64,000 nucleotides of DNA from Corynebacterium freneyi (GCF_030408835.1 NZ_CP047357.1:1240001-1304000); one strand, 5' to 3'; shown: positions 53,253 to 63,141, counted from the stretch's first letter. Numbers and translations are program-made. The notes: generated by a model from the sequence alone, not told the origin.

Positions 53253-53296
53253 CACATTATGGGGGTGCACCCGGGGTTGTGCCACAATGGACGGGA
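53253..53296. promoter_or_regulatory. Palindromes in the mqo upstream region
   Basis: GGGTGCACCC is a perfect ten-base palindrome; about ten bases on, TTGTGCCACAA is another (five-base arms, one central base). CATTATGG and CCACAATG flank the pair as an imperfect inverted repeat. They lie between the divergent hydrolase and mqo genes and may be operators. Confidence 0.4.
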
Positions 53297-53352
53297 ACAG
53301 TGTGTCAGTCCGGGGGACGTGCGTGCGCCGCCCGATTACCTAGTCATGAAGG

Positions 53353-54861
53353 ATGTTGACCGCAGTGTCTGAAAACAATCTTCCCGCCACCGTCGGTGAT
53401 GAAGTCGACGTTGTCCTGATCGGTGCGGGCGTCATGAGCGCCACCCTCGGCGTCCTGCTCACGGAGCTCGAACCCGGCTGGTCCCAGCTCATCTTCGAGC
53501 GCCTTGACCAGCCCGCCGAGGAATCGTCCTCCCCGTGGAACAACGCCGGCACCGGCCACGCGGCGCTGTGCGAGCTCAACTACACGCCCGAGTCCAACGG
53601 CGTGGTCAACGTCGACAAGGCGCTGAAGATCAACGAGCAGTTCCAGGTCTCCCGCCAGCTGTGGACCAACCTGGTCGAAGACGGCGTCATCACCGACCCG
53701 AGCGCGTTCATCAACGCCGTCGACCACACCACCTTCGCCCAGGGCCCCGAGCAGATCGCGTTCATGCGCCGCCGCTTCGAGGCCCTCGACAAGCAGCCCC
53801 TGTTCCACGACCAGGAGCTCATCGAGGACCAGGACCGCTTCGCCGAGTACCTGCCGCTGATGGCCGAGGGCCGCGACTTCTCCACCCCGGTGTCCGCCAT
53901 CCGCAACCCCAACGGCACCGACGTCAACTTCGGCGCGCTGACCAAGCAGTACCTGGCGGCCCTGTCCGACCGCGGCACCGAGATCCGCTACGGCCACGAG
54001 GTCAAGAACATCACCCGCGAGGGCGCCAAGTGGGTCGTCACGGTGAAGAACATGCACACCGGCGACACCCGCACCGTCCGCGCGAACTTCGTGTTCGTCG
54101 GCGCCGGCGGCAACGCCCTGCCGCTGCTGCAGAAGTCCGGTATCCCCGAGATCAAGGGCTACGGCGGCTTCCCCGTCGGCGGCCAGTGGCTGCGCTGCAC
54201 CAACGAAGAGGTCATCGCCCAGCACAACGCGAAGGTCTACGGCAAGGCGTCCGTCGGCACCCCGCCGATGTCCGTGCCGCACCTGGACACCCGCATCATC
54301 GACGGCAAGAAGGGCCTGCTGTTCGGCCCCTACGCCGGCTGGACCCCGAAGTTCCTGAAGCAGGGCAAGATCACCGACCTGCCGATGTCGCTGCGCCCGC
54401 ACAACCTGGCCACCATGCTCGGCGTCGGCGTCCACGAGATGGGCCTGACCAAGTACCTCATCACCGAGGTGCTCAAGAACCACGCCGCCCGCGTCGAGTC
54501 GCTGCGCGAGTACGTGCCCAACGCCCGCGACGAGGACTGGGAGATCGTCCACGCCGGTCAGCGCGTGCAGGTGATCAAGCCGGCCAAGGCCCCGACCTTC
54601 GGCACCCTGGAGTTCGGCACCGCCGTCATCAACTCCGCCGACGGTTCCATCGCCGGCCTGATGGGCGCGTCCCCGGGCGCCTCCATCGCCCCGGCCGTGA
54701 TGATCGAGCTGCTGGAGCGTTGCTTCGGCGACAAGATGAGCGCCTGGACCCCGAAGCTCAAGGAGCTCGTGCCCTCCTACGGCACCTCGCTGGCCGAGGA
54801 CACCGCCCTGTACAAGAAGGTGTGGGACGCCTCGCAGAAGGCCCTGAAGCTGGAGCGCTGA
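53353..54861 (+). CDS. mqo: Malate:quinone oxidoreductase
   Basis: Membrane-associated FAD enzyme (502 residues) that oxidises malate to oxaloacetate and passes electrons to menaquinone; the main malate-oxidising step of the citric acid cycle in corynebacteria. FAD-binding [17 protein letters not shown], the family signature [21 protein letters not shown], and the C-terminal [28 protein letters not shown] at 53353; a GTG at 53365 gives an N-terminus closer to the known corynebacterial protein. A strong terminator follows. Confidence 0.96.
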   Translation: MLTAVSENNLPATVGDEVDVVLIGAGVMSATLGVLLTELEPGWSQLIFERLDQPAEESSSPWNNAGTGHAALCELNYTPESNGVVNVDKALKINEQFQVSRQLWTNLVEDGVITDPSAFINAVDHTTFAQGPEQIAFMRRRFEALDKQPLFHDQELIEDQDRFAEYLPLMAEGRDFSTPVSAIRNPNGTDVNFGALTKQYLAALSDRGTEIRYGHEVKNITREGAKWVVTVKNMHTGDTRTVRANFVFVGAGGNALPLLQKSGIPEIKGYGGFPVGGQWLRCTNEEVIAQHNAKVYGKASVGTPPMSVPHLDTRIIDGKKGLLFGPYAGWTPKFLKQGKITDLPMSLRPHNLATMLGVGVHEMGLTKYLITEVLKNHAARVESLREYVPNARDEDWEIVHAGQRVQVIKPAKAPTFGTLEFGTAVINSADGSIAGLMGASPGASIAPAVMIELLERCFGDKMSAWTPKLKELVPSYGTSLAEDTALYKKVWDASQKALKLER

Positions 54862-54883
54862 CCCCGGTTTCGCACTGTCGCGC

Positions 54884-54932
54884 ACGGCGGCGGTTCCCGC
54901 GGATTCGCGGGGGCCGCCGCCGTCGATTTTTT
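54884..54932 (+). terminator. Intrinsic terminator after mqo
   Basis: ACGGCGGCGG (54884-54893) pairs perfectly with CCGCCGCCGT (54914-54923), with CCGCG/CGCGG nested inside, then CGATTTTTT. Best-formed terminator in the window. Confidence 0.92.
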
Positions 54933-54942
54933 CGGTACAGGG

Positions 54943-54948
54943 TATAAG
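54943..54948 (+). promoter_or_regulatory. -10 box upstream of the chelatase ATPase gene
   Basis: TATAAG (five of six match the consensus) lies seven bases before the ATG at 54956. Confidence 0.45.
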
Positions 54949-54955
54949 TGGGCTC

Positions 54956-56029
54956 ATGTCTGCCTTTCCGGGTTTTCCGTTTTCCGCGATCGTCGGCCAG
55001 GAGCGCCTTCGGCTGGCGCTGCTGTTGACGGCGGTGTCGCCGGGCATCGGCGGGGTGGTGGTGCGCGGCGAGAAGGGCACGGCGAAGACCACGGCCGTGC
55101 GCGCGCTGGGGCCGCTGCTGCCGAAGGGCACGGTGGTGGACCTCCCGCTGGGCGCCACGGAGGACCGCGTGGTCGGGTCGATCGACGTGGAGTCGGTGTT
55201 GACCACCGGCCACGCGGAGTTCCGTCCGGGGCTGCTGTCGAAGGCCGATGGGGGAGTGCTCTACGTCGACGAGGTCAATCTGCTCGCCGATCACCTGGTC
55301 GACGTGCTTCTCGACGCCGCCGCGACTGGTCGCGTCACCGTCGAGCGTGACGGGGTGTCCCACGTGGAGGAGACGTCGTTCGTGCTGGTGGGCACGATGA
55401 ACCCGGAGGAGGGGGAGCTGCGTCCGCAGCTGCTCGACCGGTTCGGCCTGGCCGTCGACGTCGTCGCCTCGCGGGACCCGGAGGTGCGGGTGGAGGTCAT
55501 GCGCCGCCGCCTGGCCTACGAGTCCGACCCCCACGGCTTCGCCGCCCGATGGGCGCAGGCCGACGGCGAATTGCGGGATCGTCTCACCCGCGCCCGCGGG
55601 TTGGTCGGGCAGATTCCGCTCGATGACGTTCATTTGGCGCGCATCGCGTCGCTGTGCGCGGATTTCGACGTCGACGGCATGCGCGCCGATCTGGTCATCG
55701 CACGCACCGCCCGCGCCCACGCGGCCTGGCGCGGTGCCGAGGAGATCGATTCGGAGGACATTCGCGTCGCCGCCGAGCTGGCTTTGCCGCATCGTCGCCG
55801 CCGCGACCCCTTCGACGAGCCCGGCGTCGACCAGGGCGATCTCGACGACGCGCTCGACCGGGCGGAGGAGCGGTACCCCGACGAACGGGACCACGCCGAG
55901 GAGCCGCCGCAGCCGTCACACGACGACGAGTCGCAGGAGCAGCAGGAGGGCCCCGCGCCGACGGGAGGTACTGCCCGATTGGGCGACCCCTTTCGCGGCC
56001 AGGACGCTGGTTCTCGACGGCATCGGTGA
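54956..56029 (+). CDS. Magnesium/cobalt chelatase ATPase subunit (ChlI-like), N-terminal half of a split ChlID gene
   Basis: AAA+ ATPase (357 residues in this frame). [18 protein letters not shown] opens the module; Walker A GEKGTAKT (38-45), Walker [11 protein letters not shown] (about 99-108) and the sensor region [14 protein letters not shown] are all present. In actinobacteria this module is normally fused to a VWA domain in one ~600-residue protein. Here the frame runs into a stop at 56029 after an unrelated tail of ~20 residues, while the VWA half continues in the +1 frame. Beside cobO and cobB it may serve cobalt insertion with CobN rather than chlorophyll-type magnesium insertion. Confidence 0.85.
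   Translation: MSAFPGFPFSAIVGQERLRLALLLTAVSPGIGGVVVRGEKGTAKTTAVRALGPLLPKGTVVDLPLGATEDRVVGSIDVESVLTTGHAEFRPGLLSKADGGVLYVDEVNLLADHLVDVLLDAAATGRVTVERDGVSHVEETSFVLVGTMNPEEGELRPQLLDRFGLAVDVVASRDPEVRVEVMRRRLAYESDPHGFAARWAQADGELRDRLTRARGLVGQIPLDDVHLARIASLCADFDVDGMRADLVIARTARAHAAWRGAEEIDSEDIRVAAELALPHRRRRDPFDEPGVDQGDLDDALDRAEERYPDERDHAEEPPQPSHDDESQEQQEGPAPTGGTARLGDPFRGQDAGSRRHR
55961..55985 (+). other. Probable frameshift site in the chelatase gene
   Basis: Frame 2 is convincing up to EGPAPTGG (55940s to about 55969). Frame 3 becomes convincing from [17 protein letters not shown] at 55968 onward. One extra base (or two missing) in this stretch would rejoin them. The sequence around GGGAGGTACTG is not a recognised programmed-frameshift motif. 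Confidence 0.6.
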
Positions 56030-56777
56030 GGGCGGCGACGGTCGCCGCGGCCGGGCCACGGGACCCCGGGGCCGGGACATCCGCGCCGTGCGGGGCGGCC
56101 GGGGCGTGCACGTGCCGGGCACGGTCTTGGCGGCGGCGGAGCGTGGCGCGCGCGTCGACGGGGCGATGGTGCCGCTCATCGGCACCGACCTGCGGGGAGC
56201 CGAGCGCGAGGGGCGCGAGTCGAACCTCATCGTGTTCCTCGTCGACGCCTCCGGGTCCATGGCGGCCCGCGACCGGCTCGAGGCGGTCACGGGGGCGGTG
56301 CAGTCGTTGCTTCGCGACGCCTACCAGCGCCGCGACCGCGTGGCCGTGGTGACGTTCCGGGGCGACGACGCGACGGTGGAGCTGCCGCCGACCCGGTCGA
56401 CGGTGGCCGCCAGCAGACGGCTCGAGGACGTGTCGACGGGCGGCCGCACGCCGTTGGCGTCGGGGCTGGAGACGGCCCGGAAGCTGATCGAGCGCGAACA
56501 CCGGCGGGATCCGTCGCGGCGCGCGATGCTTGTCGTCCTGTCGGATGGGCGGGCGACGTCGGCCGGCGGGCGCGAGGCGGCGGGGCTGGCCGCCGATGCG
56601 TTCCGCCGCCGGGGAGTCGCCGGGTCCATCGTCGTGGATTGCGAATCCGGGCGCGTGCGGTTGGGGCTGGCCAAGGAATTGGCGACGAAGCTCGGCGCGC
56701 CGTGCGTGCGCATCGAGGACCTCGACGCCGACGCCGTCGCGGGCGTGGTGAAGGCGGCGGTAGTCTCGCGGTCATGA
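55968..56777 (+). CDS. VWA domain of the chelatase (ChlD-like), C-terminal half of a split gene
   Basis: About 270 residues of a von Willebrand A (integrin I) domain as in chelatase D subunits. The MIDAS metal site is DASGS ([15 protein letters not shown]), with the Thr in [10 protein letters not shown] and the Asp in [10 protein letters not shown]. The preceding [21 protein letters not shown] region matches the linker seen in fused actinobacterial ChlID proteins. No in-frame start codon lies at the head; the first possible is a GTG near 56106, so without frameshifting the domain would be truncated or unmade. The ATGA overlap with the next gene is intact. Confidence 0.7.
   Translation, partial: VLPDWATPFAARTLVLDGIGEGGDGRRGRATGPRGRDIRAVRGGRGVHVPGTVLAAAERGARVDGAMVPLIGTDLRGAEREGRESNLIVFLVDASGSMAARDRLEAVTGAVQSLLRDAYQRRDRVAVVTFRGDDATVELPPTRSTVAASRRLEDVSTGGRTPLASGLETARKLIEREHRRDPSRRAMLVVLSDGRATSAGGREAAGLAADAFRRRGVAGSIVVDCESGRVRLGLAKELATKLGAPCVRIEDLDADAVAGVVKAAVVSRS
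56761..56766 (+). promoter_or_regulatory. -10 box of a probable leaderless promoter inside the VWA gene
   Basis: TAGTCT lies seven bases before the ATG at 56774, within the last codons of the VWA half, so downstream genes could be expressed even if the chelatase gene is broken. Confidence 0.45.
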
Positions 56778-57403
56778 GCGACCCGCAACCGGACACCGTC
56801 GTCGTCAACGTCGTCGAGATCACCGTCTTCGCCGAGCGGTGGCGGGCGGACCTGCTGCTCGGGCGGCTCGGTCTGGCCATCGGGGCGCGCCTGGGCGGCG
56901 TCGACGCGGGTTTTTCCGTCACCGACGCCGAAGACGACGACTGGGACCTCGTCGACCAGTGGCGCCAGCTCAACGCCGGTGTGCGGCCGCCGGCGGACAA
57001 GGGGCTGCACACGGTCGTCGCCTGGTTCACGGGAGAGCCGAAGGGCGCCGGCGACGATGACGCGGACACCGCCGACGAGGACGAGACGCTGGCGATCATC
57101 CTCGACGCGCTCGACGGCCTGGCGCAGGCCGGGGTGGGGGAGTCCGAGCTGGACTACGACGGGGCGAACCCCGACCACGTGCCCTTCGGCGACGTGCGCC
57201 ACGTCATCGAACTTCCCGCCGCGACGATGGCCAAGGGCGCCGACCTCGCCCCCGACGTCGCCGCGGCCGTGGGGCGGCTGCGCGGTCTGGTCGCCGCCGG
57301 TCGCGGGCCCGCGCCTGAGGTGACGAGCATCCAGATGCGGTCCCGGGCGGCTTTCGACGAAGCTCGTTCGGCGTGGTTGGCCGACGAGGGACGGGCCCGC
57401 TGA
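56774..57403 (+). CDS. Conserved protein of unknown function between the chelatase and cobO genes
   Basis: A 209-residue acidic cytoplasmic protein I do not recognise. The first ~45 residues (VVNVVEITVFAERWRADLLLGRLGLAIGARLGG) look like a beta-helix start; a low-complexity Asp/Glu stretch (about 97-108) follows, then a helical region. There are no cysteines and no membrane segment. Its start overlaps the VWA stop (ATGA), and cobO follows after 33 bases, so context links it to the cobalamin pathway, but no catalytic motif supports a role. Confidence 0.65.
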   Translation: MSDPQPDTVVVNVVEITVFAERWRADLLLGRLGLAIGARLGGVDAGFSVTDAEDDDWDLVDQWRQLNAGVRPPADKGLHTVVAWFTGEPKGAGDDDADTADEDETLAIILDALDGLAQAGVGESELDYDGANPDHVPFGDVRHVIELPAATMAKGADLAPDVAAAVGRLRGLVAAGRGPAPEVTSIQMRSRAAFDEARSAWLADEGRAR

Positions 57404-57423
57404 CCTGCCGCGCCGACCCCGGC

Positions 57424-57429
57424 TACCAT
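57424..57429 (+). promoter_or_regulatory. -10 box of a probable leaderless promoter for cobO
   Basis: TACCAT lies seven bases before the ATG at 57437, which decides that start over the ATG at 57428. Confidence 0.45.
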
Positions 57430-57436
57430 GTCGGCC

Positions 57437-58057
57437 ATGGCACAGGGACAGGTTGATCCGAAGAACATTCCCGACGACGGGCTGACGACGCGGCAGCGCC
57501 GCCAGCTGCCCATCACCGCGGTCCACACCGGCCACGGCAAGGGCAAGTCGACCGCGGCGTTCGGCATGGCGTTGCGCGCGTGGAACCAGGGGCTCGACAT
57601 CGGCGTGTTCCAGTTCGTGAAGTCGGCGAAGTGGAAGGTCGGCGAGGAGTCCGTGTTCAAGCGCCTCGGCGAGCTTCACGACGACACCGGCGAGGGCGGT
57701 GCGGTGCAGTGGCACAAGATGGGCGAGGGCTGGTCCTGGTCCCGCAAGAAGGGCACCGAGGAGGACCACGCCCGCGCCGCCGCCGAGGGGTGGGCGGAGA
57801 TCAAGCGCCGCCTGGCCGCGGAGGAGCACGACTTCTACGTCCTCGACGAGTTCACGTACCCGATCAAGTGGGGGTGGGTCGACGTCGACGACGTCGCCGA
57901 GACGCTGGCCAATCGTCCGGGCCGCCAGCACGTCGTCATCACGGGCCGCGACGCCGACCCGAAGCTCATCGAGGTCGCGGATCTGGTCACGGAGATGACC
58001 AAGCACAAGCATCCGATGGACGTCGGCCGCAAGGGGCAGAAGGGCATCGAGTGGTAG
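57437..58057 (+). CDS. cobO: Cob(I)yrinic acid a,c-diamide adenosyltransferase
   Basis: CobO/BtuR/CobA-type enzyme (206 residues) that attaches the adenosyl ligand to cobalt. The P-loop GHGKGKST (32-39), VFQFVKSAKWKVGEE, the tail VVITGRDADPKLIEVADLVTEM and the C-terminal KGQKGIEW are standard. The last seven bases overlap the start of cobB. Confidence 0.95.
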   Translation: MAQGQVDPKNIPDDGLTTRQRRQLPITAVHTGHGKGKSTAAFGMALRAWNQGLDIGVFQFVKSAKWKVGEESVFKRLGELHDDTGEGGAVQWHKMGEGWSWSRKKGTEEDHARAAAEGWAEIKRRLAAEEHDFYVLDEFTYPIKWGWVDVDDVAETLANRPGRQHVVITGRDADPKLIEVADLVTEMTKHKHPMDVGRKGQKGIEW

Positions 58058-59436
58058 ATCGGCTCGCCCCGGGCGTCGTCATCGCGGCGCCGGCGTCGGG
58101 CACCGGCAAGACCACCATCGCCACCGGCCTCATCGCCGCGTTGGCCCGCCGGATGTCCGTGGCGCCGTTCAAGGTGGGCCCCGACTACATCGATCCCGGC
58201 TATCACGCCATCGCCGCGGGCCGGCCGGGCCGCAACCTCGACTCCGTCATGTGCGGCGCCGACGCGATCGGCCCGTTGTACGCCCACGGTGCGAGGGGAC
58301 TGGACGTCGGCGTCGTCGAAGGCGTCATGGGGCTGTTCGACGGCCGCATCGGCGGCGATCCCCTCGACGCGAGCGCCTCGACGGCCGAGATCGCGCGGCT
58401 GCTGGGCATGCCGGTCATCCTCGTCGTCGATGCGCGGCACATGAGCCAATCCGCGGCGGCCCTGGTCCATGGCTTTGCGACGATGGACGACCGGGTCCAC
58501 GTCGCCGGGGCGATCATCAACCGGGTGGGCTCCGACCGTCACGAAACCGTCGTCCGCGATGCCGTGGAGGCCGTCGGGGTTCCGGTGTTGGGGGCGATTC
58601 CGCGCGTCGACGGCATCGAGGTGCCCTCGCGTCATCTGGGCCTGGTCACGGCCGCGGAAGGCGGTGCAGAGGCCCGTGCGGCGGTGGCGATGATGGCCGA
58701 CCTCGTCGAAAAGCACGTCGACCTCGACGCCGTCGTGTCCCTGGCCGACGTGCGGCCGGGGTCCGAACCGTGGGATCCGGCTGAGGCGATCGGCGGCGAA
58801 GCGGCGCACGGCGACGGCCCCCGCATCGCGCTGGCCGGAGGGCCCGCCTTCACCTTCGCGTACGCCGAACACTCCGAGCTGCTGGCCGCCGCGGGCGCCC
58901 GGGTCGAGGTGTTCGACCCGCTGGTCGACGATCTTCCCGACGCCGACGGGCTCGTCGTGCCGGGCGGTTTCCCGGAAGAACACGCCGCCGATCTCGCCGC
59001 GCGCGACGACCTGGCGGCGGCGGTGCGCGCGATGGTCGCCGACGGCGCCGCCGTCCACGCCGAGTGCGCCGGACTGTTGTGGCTGCTGGAATCGCTGGAC
59101 GGCCACCCCATGTGCGGGGTCATTCCCGGCTCGGCGTCGATGGGCAGGCTCAGCCTCGGCTACCGCACCGCGACGATGCTGTCGGACTCGCCGCTCGGCG
59201 GCGTCGGCGGGCGGGTGACCGGTCACGAGTTCCACAAGACCCGCCTCGATCCGGGCACCGAACGGGCCGCCCACGACGCCGGATGGACCCGCGCGTGGGG
59301 CTGGCGCGGCTGGGGCGGAGAGACCGTCACCGAGGGTTTCGTCTCCCCGAACGGCCGCCTACACGCGTCTTACCTGCACGTTCACCCCGCAGGCGCGCCG
59401 TCGGTGTTGCGCAGTTTCGTCGACGCCTGCCGCTGA
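58051..59436 (+). CDS. cobB: Cobyrinic acid a,c-diamide synthase
   Basis: Amidotransferase (461 residues; CobB/CbiA) that amidates the a and c side chains of (hydrogeno)cobyrinate. P-loop APASGTGKTT (about 13-22), FKVGPDYIDPGYH, GVMGLFDG in the synthetase domain; GATase nucleophile Cys339 (HAECAGLLW) and the C-terminal SYLHVHP. The GTG at 58051 overlaps the cobO stop; the next codon GTA cannot start. cobA follows after 44 bases with its own -10 box. Confidence 0.95.
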   Translation: MVDRLAPGVVIAAPASGTGKTTIATGLIAALARRMSVAPFKVGPDYIDPGYHAIAAGRPGRNLDSVMCGADAIGPLYAHGARGLDVGVVEGVMGLFDGRIGGDPLDASASTAEIARLLGMPVILVVDARHMSQSAAALVHGFATMDDRVHVAGAIINRVGSDRHETVVRDAVEAVGVPVLGAIPRVDGIEVPSRHLGLVTAAEGGAEARAAVAMMADLVEKHVDLDAVVSLADVRPGSEPWDPAEAIGGEAAHGDGPRIALAGGPAFTFAYAEHSELLAAAGARVEVFDPLVDDLPDADGLVVPGGFPEEHAADLAARDDLAAAVRAMVADGAAVHAECAGLLWLLESLDGHPMCGVIPGSASMGRLSLGYRTATMLSDSPLGGVGGRVTGHEFHKTRLDPGTERAAHDAGWTRAWGWRGWGGETVTEGFVSPNGRLHASYLHVHPAGAPSVLRSFVDACR

Positions 59437-59468
59437 GGGCCGATGCGCGGGGCCCGGGCGCCGGGCGA

Positions 59469-59474
59469 TAAGAT
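59469..59474 (+). promoter_or_regulatory. -10 box of a probable leaderless promoter for the methyltransferase gene
   Basis: TAAGAT lies six bases before the ATG at 59481. Confidence 0.45.
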
Positions 59475-59480
59475 CCCCTC

Positions 59481-60560
59481 ATGACATTGATGTTGAAGGG
59501 CAGCCGCGTCCTCGTCGTCGGCGCGTCCACCACGGCCGAACGGGTCATCCCGGGACTGGTCGGCGGGGGCGCCGAGGTCATCGTGTGCGAGGGCGGCGAG
59601 ATTTCGCCGGCCATCGAGGGGTGGGCGGAACGGGGCCGCATCCAGCTGTGGCGCACGCCGTTCACTCCCGCGATGCTGTGGGGCAAGCGGATGGTCGTCG
59701 TCACCGACCCGGATCTGCTGCGCGAGGTCATGGTGCAGTCCAACCTGCACGGCGTGCTCGTCGACGACGCCACCGACGGCGCGGCCCAGCACGCCCAGGC
59801 GTTCAAGGGCCGCCGGGCCTCCCGGGCCGGTCACCTCGCCGGCACCGTCGCCCTCGTCGGCGGCGGGCCGGGCGACCCGGGCCTCATCACGGTGGAGGGG
59901 CGTCGCCTGCTGCGCCTGGCCGACGTCGTGCTCGCCGACCACCTCGGCCCGCTGTCGCTGTTGGGGGAGTTGGACGTCGACGTCGAGATCATCGACGCCG
60001 CGAAGCTGCCCTACGGCCGTGCGATGGCGCAGGAGCGCATCAACGAACTGCTCATCGACCGCGCGCGGCAGGGCCTGTTCGTCGTGCGCCTCAAGGGCGG
60101 CGACCCGTACCTGTTCGGTCGCGGGTTCGAGGAACTGTCCGCCCTGCGCGAGGCCGGCATCCCCGTCACCGAGGTGCCCGGCATCAGCTCGGCGATTTCC
60201 GTGCCGGCCGCCGCGGGCATCCCAGTCACCCAGCGCGGCGTCAACCACGACTTCACCATCGTCTCCGGCCACGTGCCGCCGGGGCACCCGACGTCGCTGG
60301 TCAACTGGGAAGCGCTGGGGCAGCTCAAGGGCACGCTCGCGGTGATCATGGGCGTGAAGAACGGCCCGAAGATCGCCGAGGCGCTCATCGCCGCCGGCCG
60401 CGCCGCCGACACGCCCGCCGCGATCATCCAGGAGGGCACGACCGAAAACCAGCGCGTGCTGCACTGCGATCTGGGCACCCTCGGCGACACCCTCGTCGGG
60501 CGGGAGGTCAAGCCCCCGGCCGTCATCATCATCGGCGACGTGGTGGCCCTGGGCCGTTAG
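59481..60560 (+). CDS. cobA: Uroporphyrinogen-III C-methyltransferase with N-terminal CysG-like domain
   Basis: Makes precorrin-2, the branch point to cobalamin and sirohaem (359 residues). Residues about 1-115 resemble the NAD-binding dehydrogenase/ferrochelatase part of CysG (GSRVLVVGASTTAERVIPGLV) but lack its helical C-terminal part. The methyltransferase from about 122 has VGGGPGDPGLITVEG, VRLKGGDPYLFGRG, VPGISSAISVPAAAGIPVTQRG and AIIQEGTTENQRV. So the single protein may do methylation plus part of sirohaem synthesis. It faces yaaA with a four-base overlap of stops. Confidence 0.93.
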   Translation: MTLMLKGSRVLVVGASTTAERVIPGLVGGGAEVIVCEGGEISPAIEGWAERGRIQLWRTPFTPAMLWGKRMVVVTDPDLLREVMVQSNLHGVLVDDATDGAAQHAQAFKGRRASRAGHLAGTVALVGGGPGDPGLITVEGRRLLRLADVVLADHLGPLSLLGELDVDVEIIDAAKLPYGRAMAQERINELLIDRARQGLFVVRLKGGDPYLFGRGFEELSALREAGIPVTEVPGISSAISVPAAAGIPVTQRGVNHDFTIVSGHVPPGHPTSLVNWEALGQLKGTLAVIMGVKNGPKIAEALIAAGRAADTPAAIIQEGTTENQRVLHCDLGTLGDTLVGREVKPPAVIIIGDVVALGR

Positions 60561-61288
60561 GCGGGCACCGTCACGACGATCCCGCCGTCGTCGGCCTTCG
60601 CATCCAGTCCGGCGTCGCGGGCCACGGCGACGGCGTCGTCGAGCGAGTCGACCGGCCCCGCCGCCTCCGCCAGGGCGCGGGCGAGCAGACCCTTGTGGTG
60701 CTTGTTGAAATGCGAGACGACCTTGCCCTCCGTTGTGAGCACCGTGGCCGTCACCGCACCGGGGACCTTGCCCAGGTTCATGTAGGCGCCCGACCGCAGG
60801 TCGACGATGAGCCCGTGGTCGCCGCCGGTCAGCGCCTCGGTGATGGCCGTGCCCCAGCGGGCGCGCATGGTGGGGGCGGCCCCGTCGGCACCGGGCAGCT
60901 TCGAGCCGCCGGACAGCCGGTACGCGGGGATCATGTCTTCGCCTCCCACGACGCCGAACAACGCCGAACCGACGGCCAGCCGGCTCCGGGCGGCGGAGGA
61001 GAGGGTTTCCGCGTCGAGTGCGTCGTAAAGCACGCCCGTGTACCGGTCCAAGGCGGGCATGGTCGGGGACGTGAACAACGCGGCATTGGCGTCGACTTCC
61101 CCGGCCAGCTTCGGCCCGAGCTTCAGCGCGGCCATGGCGGCGTCGCGGTCGGCGGACAGGGCGACGAGGTCGTCGGCGATGGTCCGGCGCACGTCGGTCA
61201 GCTCCGGCCACGACAGGCCCGGCAGATCCAGGGGTGCGCCCGAACCGCCGGTCGACTTCGACTCGGACGGCGGCAAAAGGATCAACAT
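60557..61288 (-). CDS. yaaA: YaaA family peroxide-stress protein (DUF328)
   Basis: A 243-residue cytoplasmic protein. [11 protein letters not shown] at the start, [10 protein letters not shown] and the C-terminal [20 protein letters not shown] are the family marks. In Escherichia coli YaaA lowers free iron and oxidative DNA damage. The ATG at 61288 is chosen because the family begins there and TAAAGT (minus strand of 61297-61302) lies eight bases upstream; further upstream frame is not conserved. Divergent from proS. Confidence 0.9.
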   Translation of the reverse strand: MLILLPPSESKSTGGSGAPLDLPGLSWPELTDVRRTIADDLVALSADRDAAMAALKLGPKLAGEVDANAALFTSPTMPALDRYTGVLYDALDAETLSSAARSRLAVGSALFGVVGGEDMIPAYRLSGGSKLPGADGAAPTMRARWGTAITEALTGGDHGLIVDLRSGAYMNLGKVPGAVTATVLTTEGKVVSHFNKHHKGLLARALAEAAGPVDSLDDAVAVARDAGLDAKADDGGIVVTVPA

Positions 61289-61376
61289 GGGCACCGACTT
61301 TAACCGTCCCGATTCCGTGCCCGACGACCGCCGACGCACGGGCCGCCCCATGCCCGCCGCCGTATGCCGCGGGCGG

Positions 61377-61382
61377 TAGAGT
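61377..61382 (+). promoter_or_regulatory. -10 box of a probable leaderless promoter for proS
   Basis: TAGAGT lies seven bases before the ATG at 61390. Confidence 0.5.
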
Positions 61383-61389
61383 AGCCGCC

Positions 61390-63141
61390 ATGATCACGCG
61401 TATGTCTCGGCTGTTCCTGCGCACGCTGCGGGACGACCCGGCCGATGCCGAAGTGCCCAGCCACAAGCTTCTCGTCCGCGCCGGCTACATCCGGCGCCAC
61501 GCCCCCGGCATCTACTCCTGGCTGCCGCTCGGCCTGAAGGTGCTGCGCAACATCGAGACCGTCATCCGCGAGGAGATGGACGGCATCGGTGCCCAGGAGA
61601 TCGCGTTCCCGGCGCTGCTGCCGCGCGAGGCGTACGAGGTGTCCAACCGGTGGACCGAGTACGGCGACGACCTGTTCCGCCTCAAGGACCGCAAGAAGGC
61701 CGACTACCTGCTCGGCCCGACGCACGAGGAGATGTTCGCCCAGGCCGTCAAGGACCTGTACAGCTCCTACAAGGATTTCCCGGTCACCCTGTACCAGGTG
61801 CAGACCAAGTACCGCGACGAGGCCCGCCCGCGCGCCGGCATCCTGCGCGGCCGCGAGTTCATCATGAAGGACTCCTACTCCTTCGACATGGACGACGAGG
61901 GCCTGGAGCAGTCGTACCAGCTGCACCGCGGCGCCTACCGGCGCATCTTCGACCGTCTGGGCCTGGAGTACGTCATTTGCTCGGCGACGTCCGGCGCGAT
62001 GGGCGGTTCGGCGTCGGAGGAGTTCCTGGCGGTGTCGGAGTCCGGCGAGGACACGTTCGTGCGCTCCACCGCCTCCGATTACGCCGCCAACGTCGAAGCC
62101 GTGACCACCCCGGCGCCGCCGGCCGAGCCCATCGAGGGCAAGCCGGAGGCCGTCGTCCACGTCACCCCGGACGCCACCACCATCGACGCCCTGGTCGAGT
62201 GGGCGAACTCCGAGGAGGCGGGCCTGGGCCGCGAGGTCACCGCCGCCGACACCCTCAAGTGCGTCATGGTCGCCATCCGCCAGCCGGGCGGCGAGTGGGA
62301 GCTGGCCGGCATCGGCGTGCCCGGCGACCGCGAGGTGGACATGAAGCGCGTCGAGGCCGGCCTGGAGCCCGCCGAGGTGCGGCTGCTGGAGGACAAGGAC
62401 TTCGCGGCGAACCCTTTCCTGGTCAAGGGCTACATCGGCCCGCGTGGTCTGGCGGCCAACGAGGTCCCGCTGTACGTCGACCCCCGCGTCGTGGAGGGCA
62501 CCGCCTGGATCACCGGCGCCGACGAAGCCAACCGCCACGTCGTCGATCTGGTCTGCGGCCGCGATTTCCACCCGACGGGCACCATCGAGGCCGCCGAGGT
62601 CCGCGAGGGCGACGCCGCGCCGGATGGCGAGGGCACGCTGACGCTGCGGCGCGGCATCGAGATCGGCCATATTTTCCAGCTGGGCCGCAAGTACACCGAT
62701 GCCTTCGAGGTCGACATCCTCGACGTCAACGGCAAGCGTTCCCGTCCGACGATGGGTTCCTACGGCATCGGCGTGTCGCGTCTGGTGGCGGTGCTGGCCG
62801 AGCAGCTTCACGACGACCGCGGCCTGCGCTGGCCGGCGTCGGTGGCGCCGTTCCAGGCGCACGTCGTCATCGCGAACAAGGATGCCGCGGCGGCGGAGGC
62901 GGCGGAGAAGCTGGCCGAGCAGCTCGACGCCGCCGGCGTGTCCGTGCTTTTCGACGACCGCCCCAAGGTCAGCCCGGGCGTGAAGTTCAAGGATTCCGAG
63001 CTGCTGGGCATGCCCGTCGTGGTCGTCGTCGGCCGCGGCTTCGCCGACCACAAGGTGGAGCTGCGCGACCGCATGGGCGGCGAGACCGCCGAGATCGACT
63101 ACGACGACGCCGTGGACTCGGTGCTGGCCCTGATCAAGTAG
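61390..63141 (+). CDS. proS: Prolyl-tRNA synthetase
   Basis: Class II synthetase (583 residues) of the bacterial type. Motif 1 region [26 protein letters not shown], motif 2 [26 protein letters not shown] and motif 3 [32 protein letters not shown] are clear. An insertion (about 230-390) is the YbaK-like INS editing domain that clears Ala-tRNAPro. The anticodon-binding domain ends it. An ATG at 61402 is an alternative start. Confidence 0.97.
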   Translation: MITRMSRLFLRTLRDDPADAEVPSHKLLVRAGYIRRHAPGIYSWLPLGLKVLRNIETVIREEMDGIGAQEIAFPALLPREAYEVSNRWTEYGDDLFRLKDRKKADYLLGPTHEEMFAQAVKDLYSSYKDFPVTLYQVQTKYRDEARPRAGILRGREFIMKDSYSFDMDDEGLEQSYQLHRGAYRRIFDRLGLEYVICSATSGAMGGSASEEFLAVSESGEDTFVRSTASDYAANVEAVTTPAPPAEPIEGKPEAVVHVTPDATTIDALVEWANSEEAGLGREVTAADTLKCVMVAIRQPGGEWELAGIGVPGDREVDMKRVEAGLEPAEVRLLEDKDFAANPFLVKGYIGPRGLAANEVPLYVDPRVVEGTAWITGADEANRHVVDLVCGRDFHPTGTIEAAEVREGDAAPDGEGTLTLRRGIEIGHIFQLGRKYTDAFEVDILDVNGKRSRPTMGSYGIGVSRLVAVLAEQLHDDRGLRWPASVAPFQAHVVIANKDAAAAEAAEKLAEQLDAAGVSVLFDDRPKVSPGVKFKDSELLGMPVVVVVGRGFADHKVELRDRMGGETAEIDYDDAVDSVLALIK

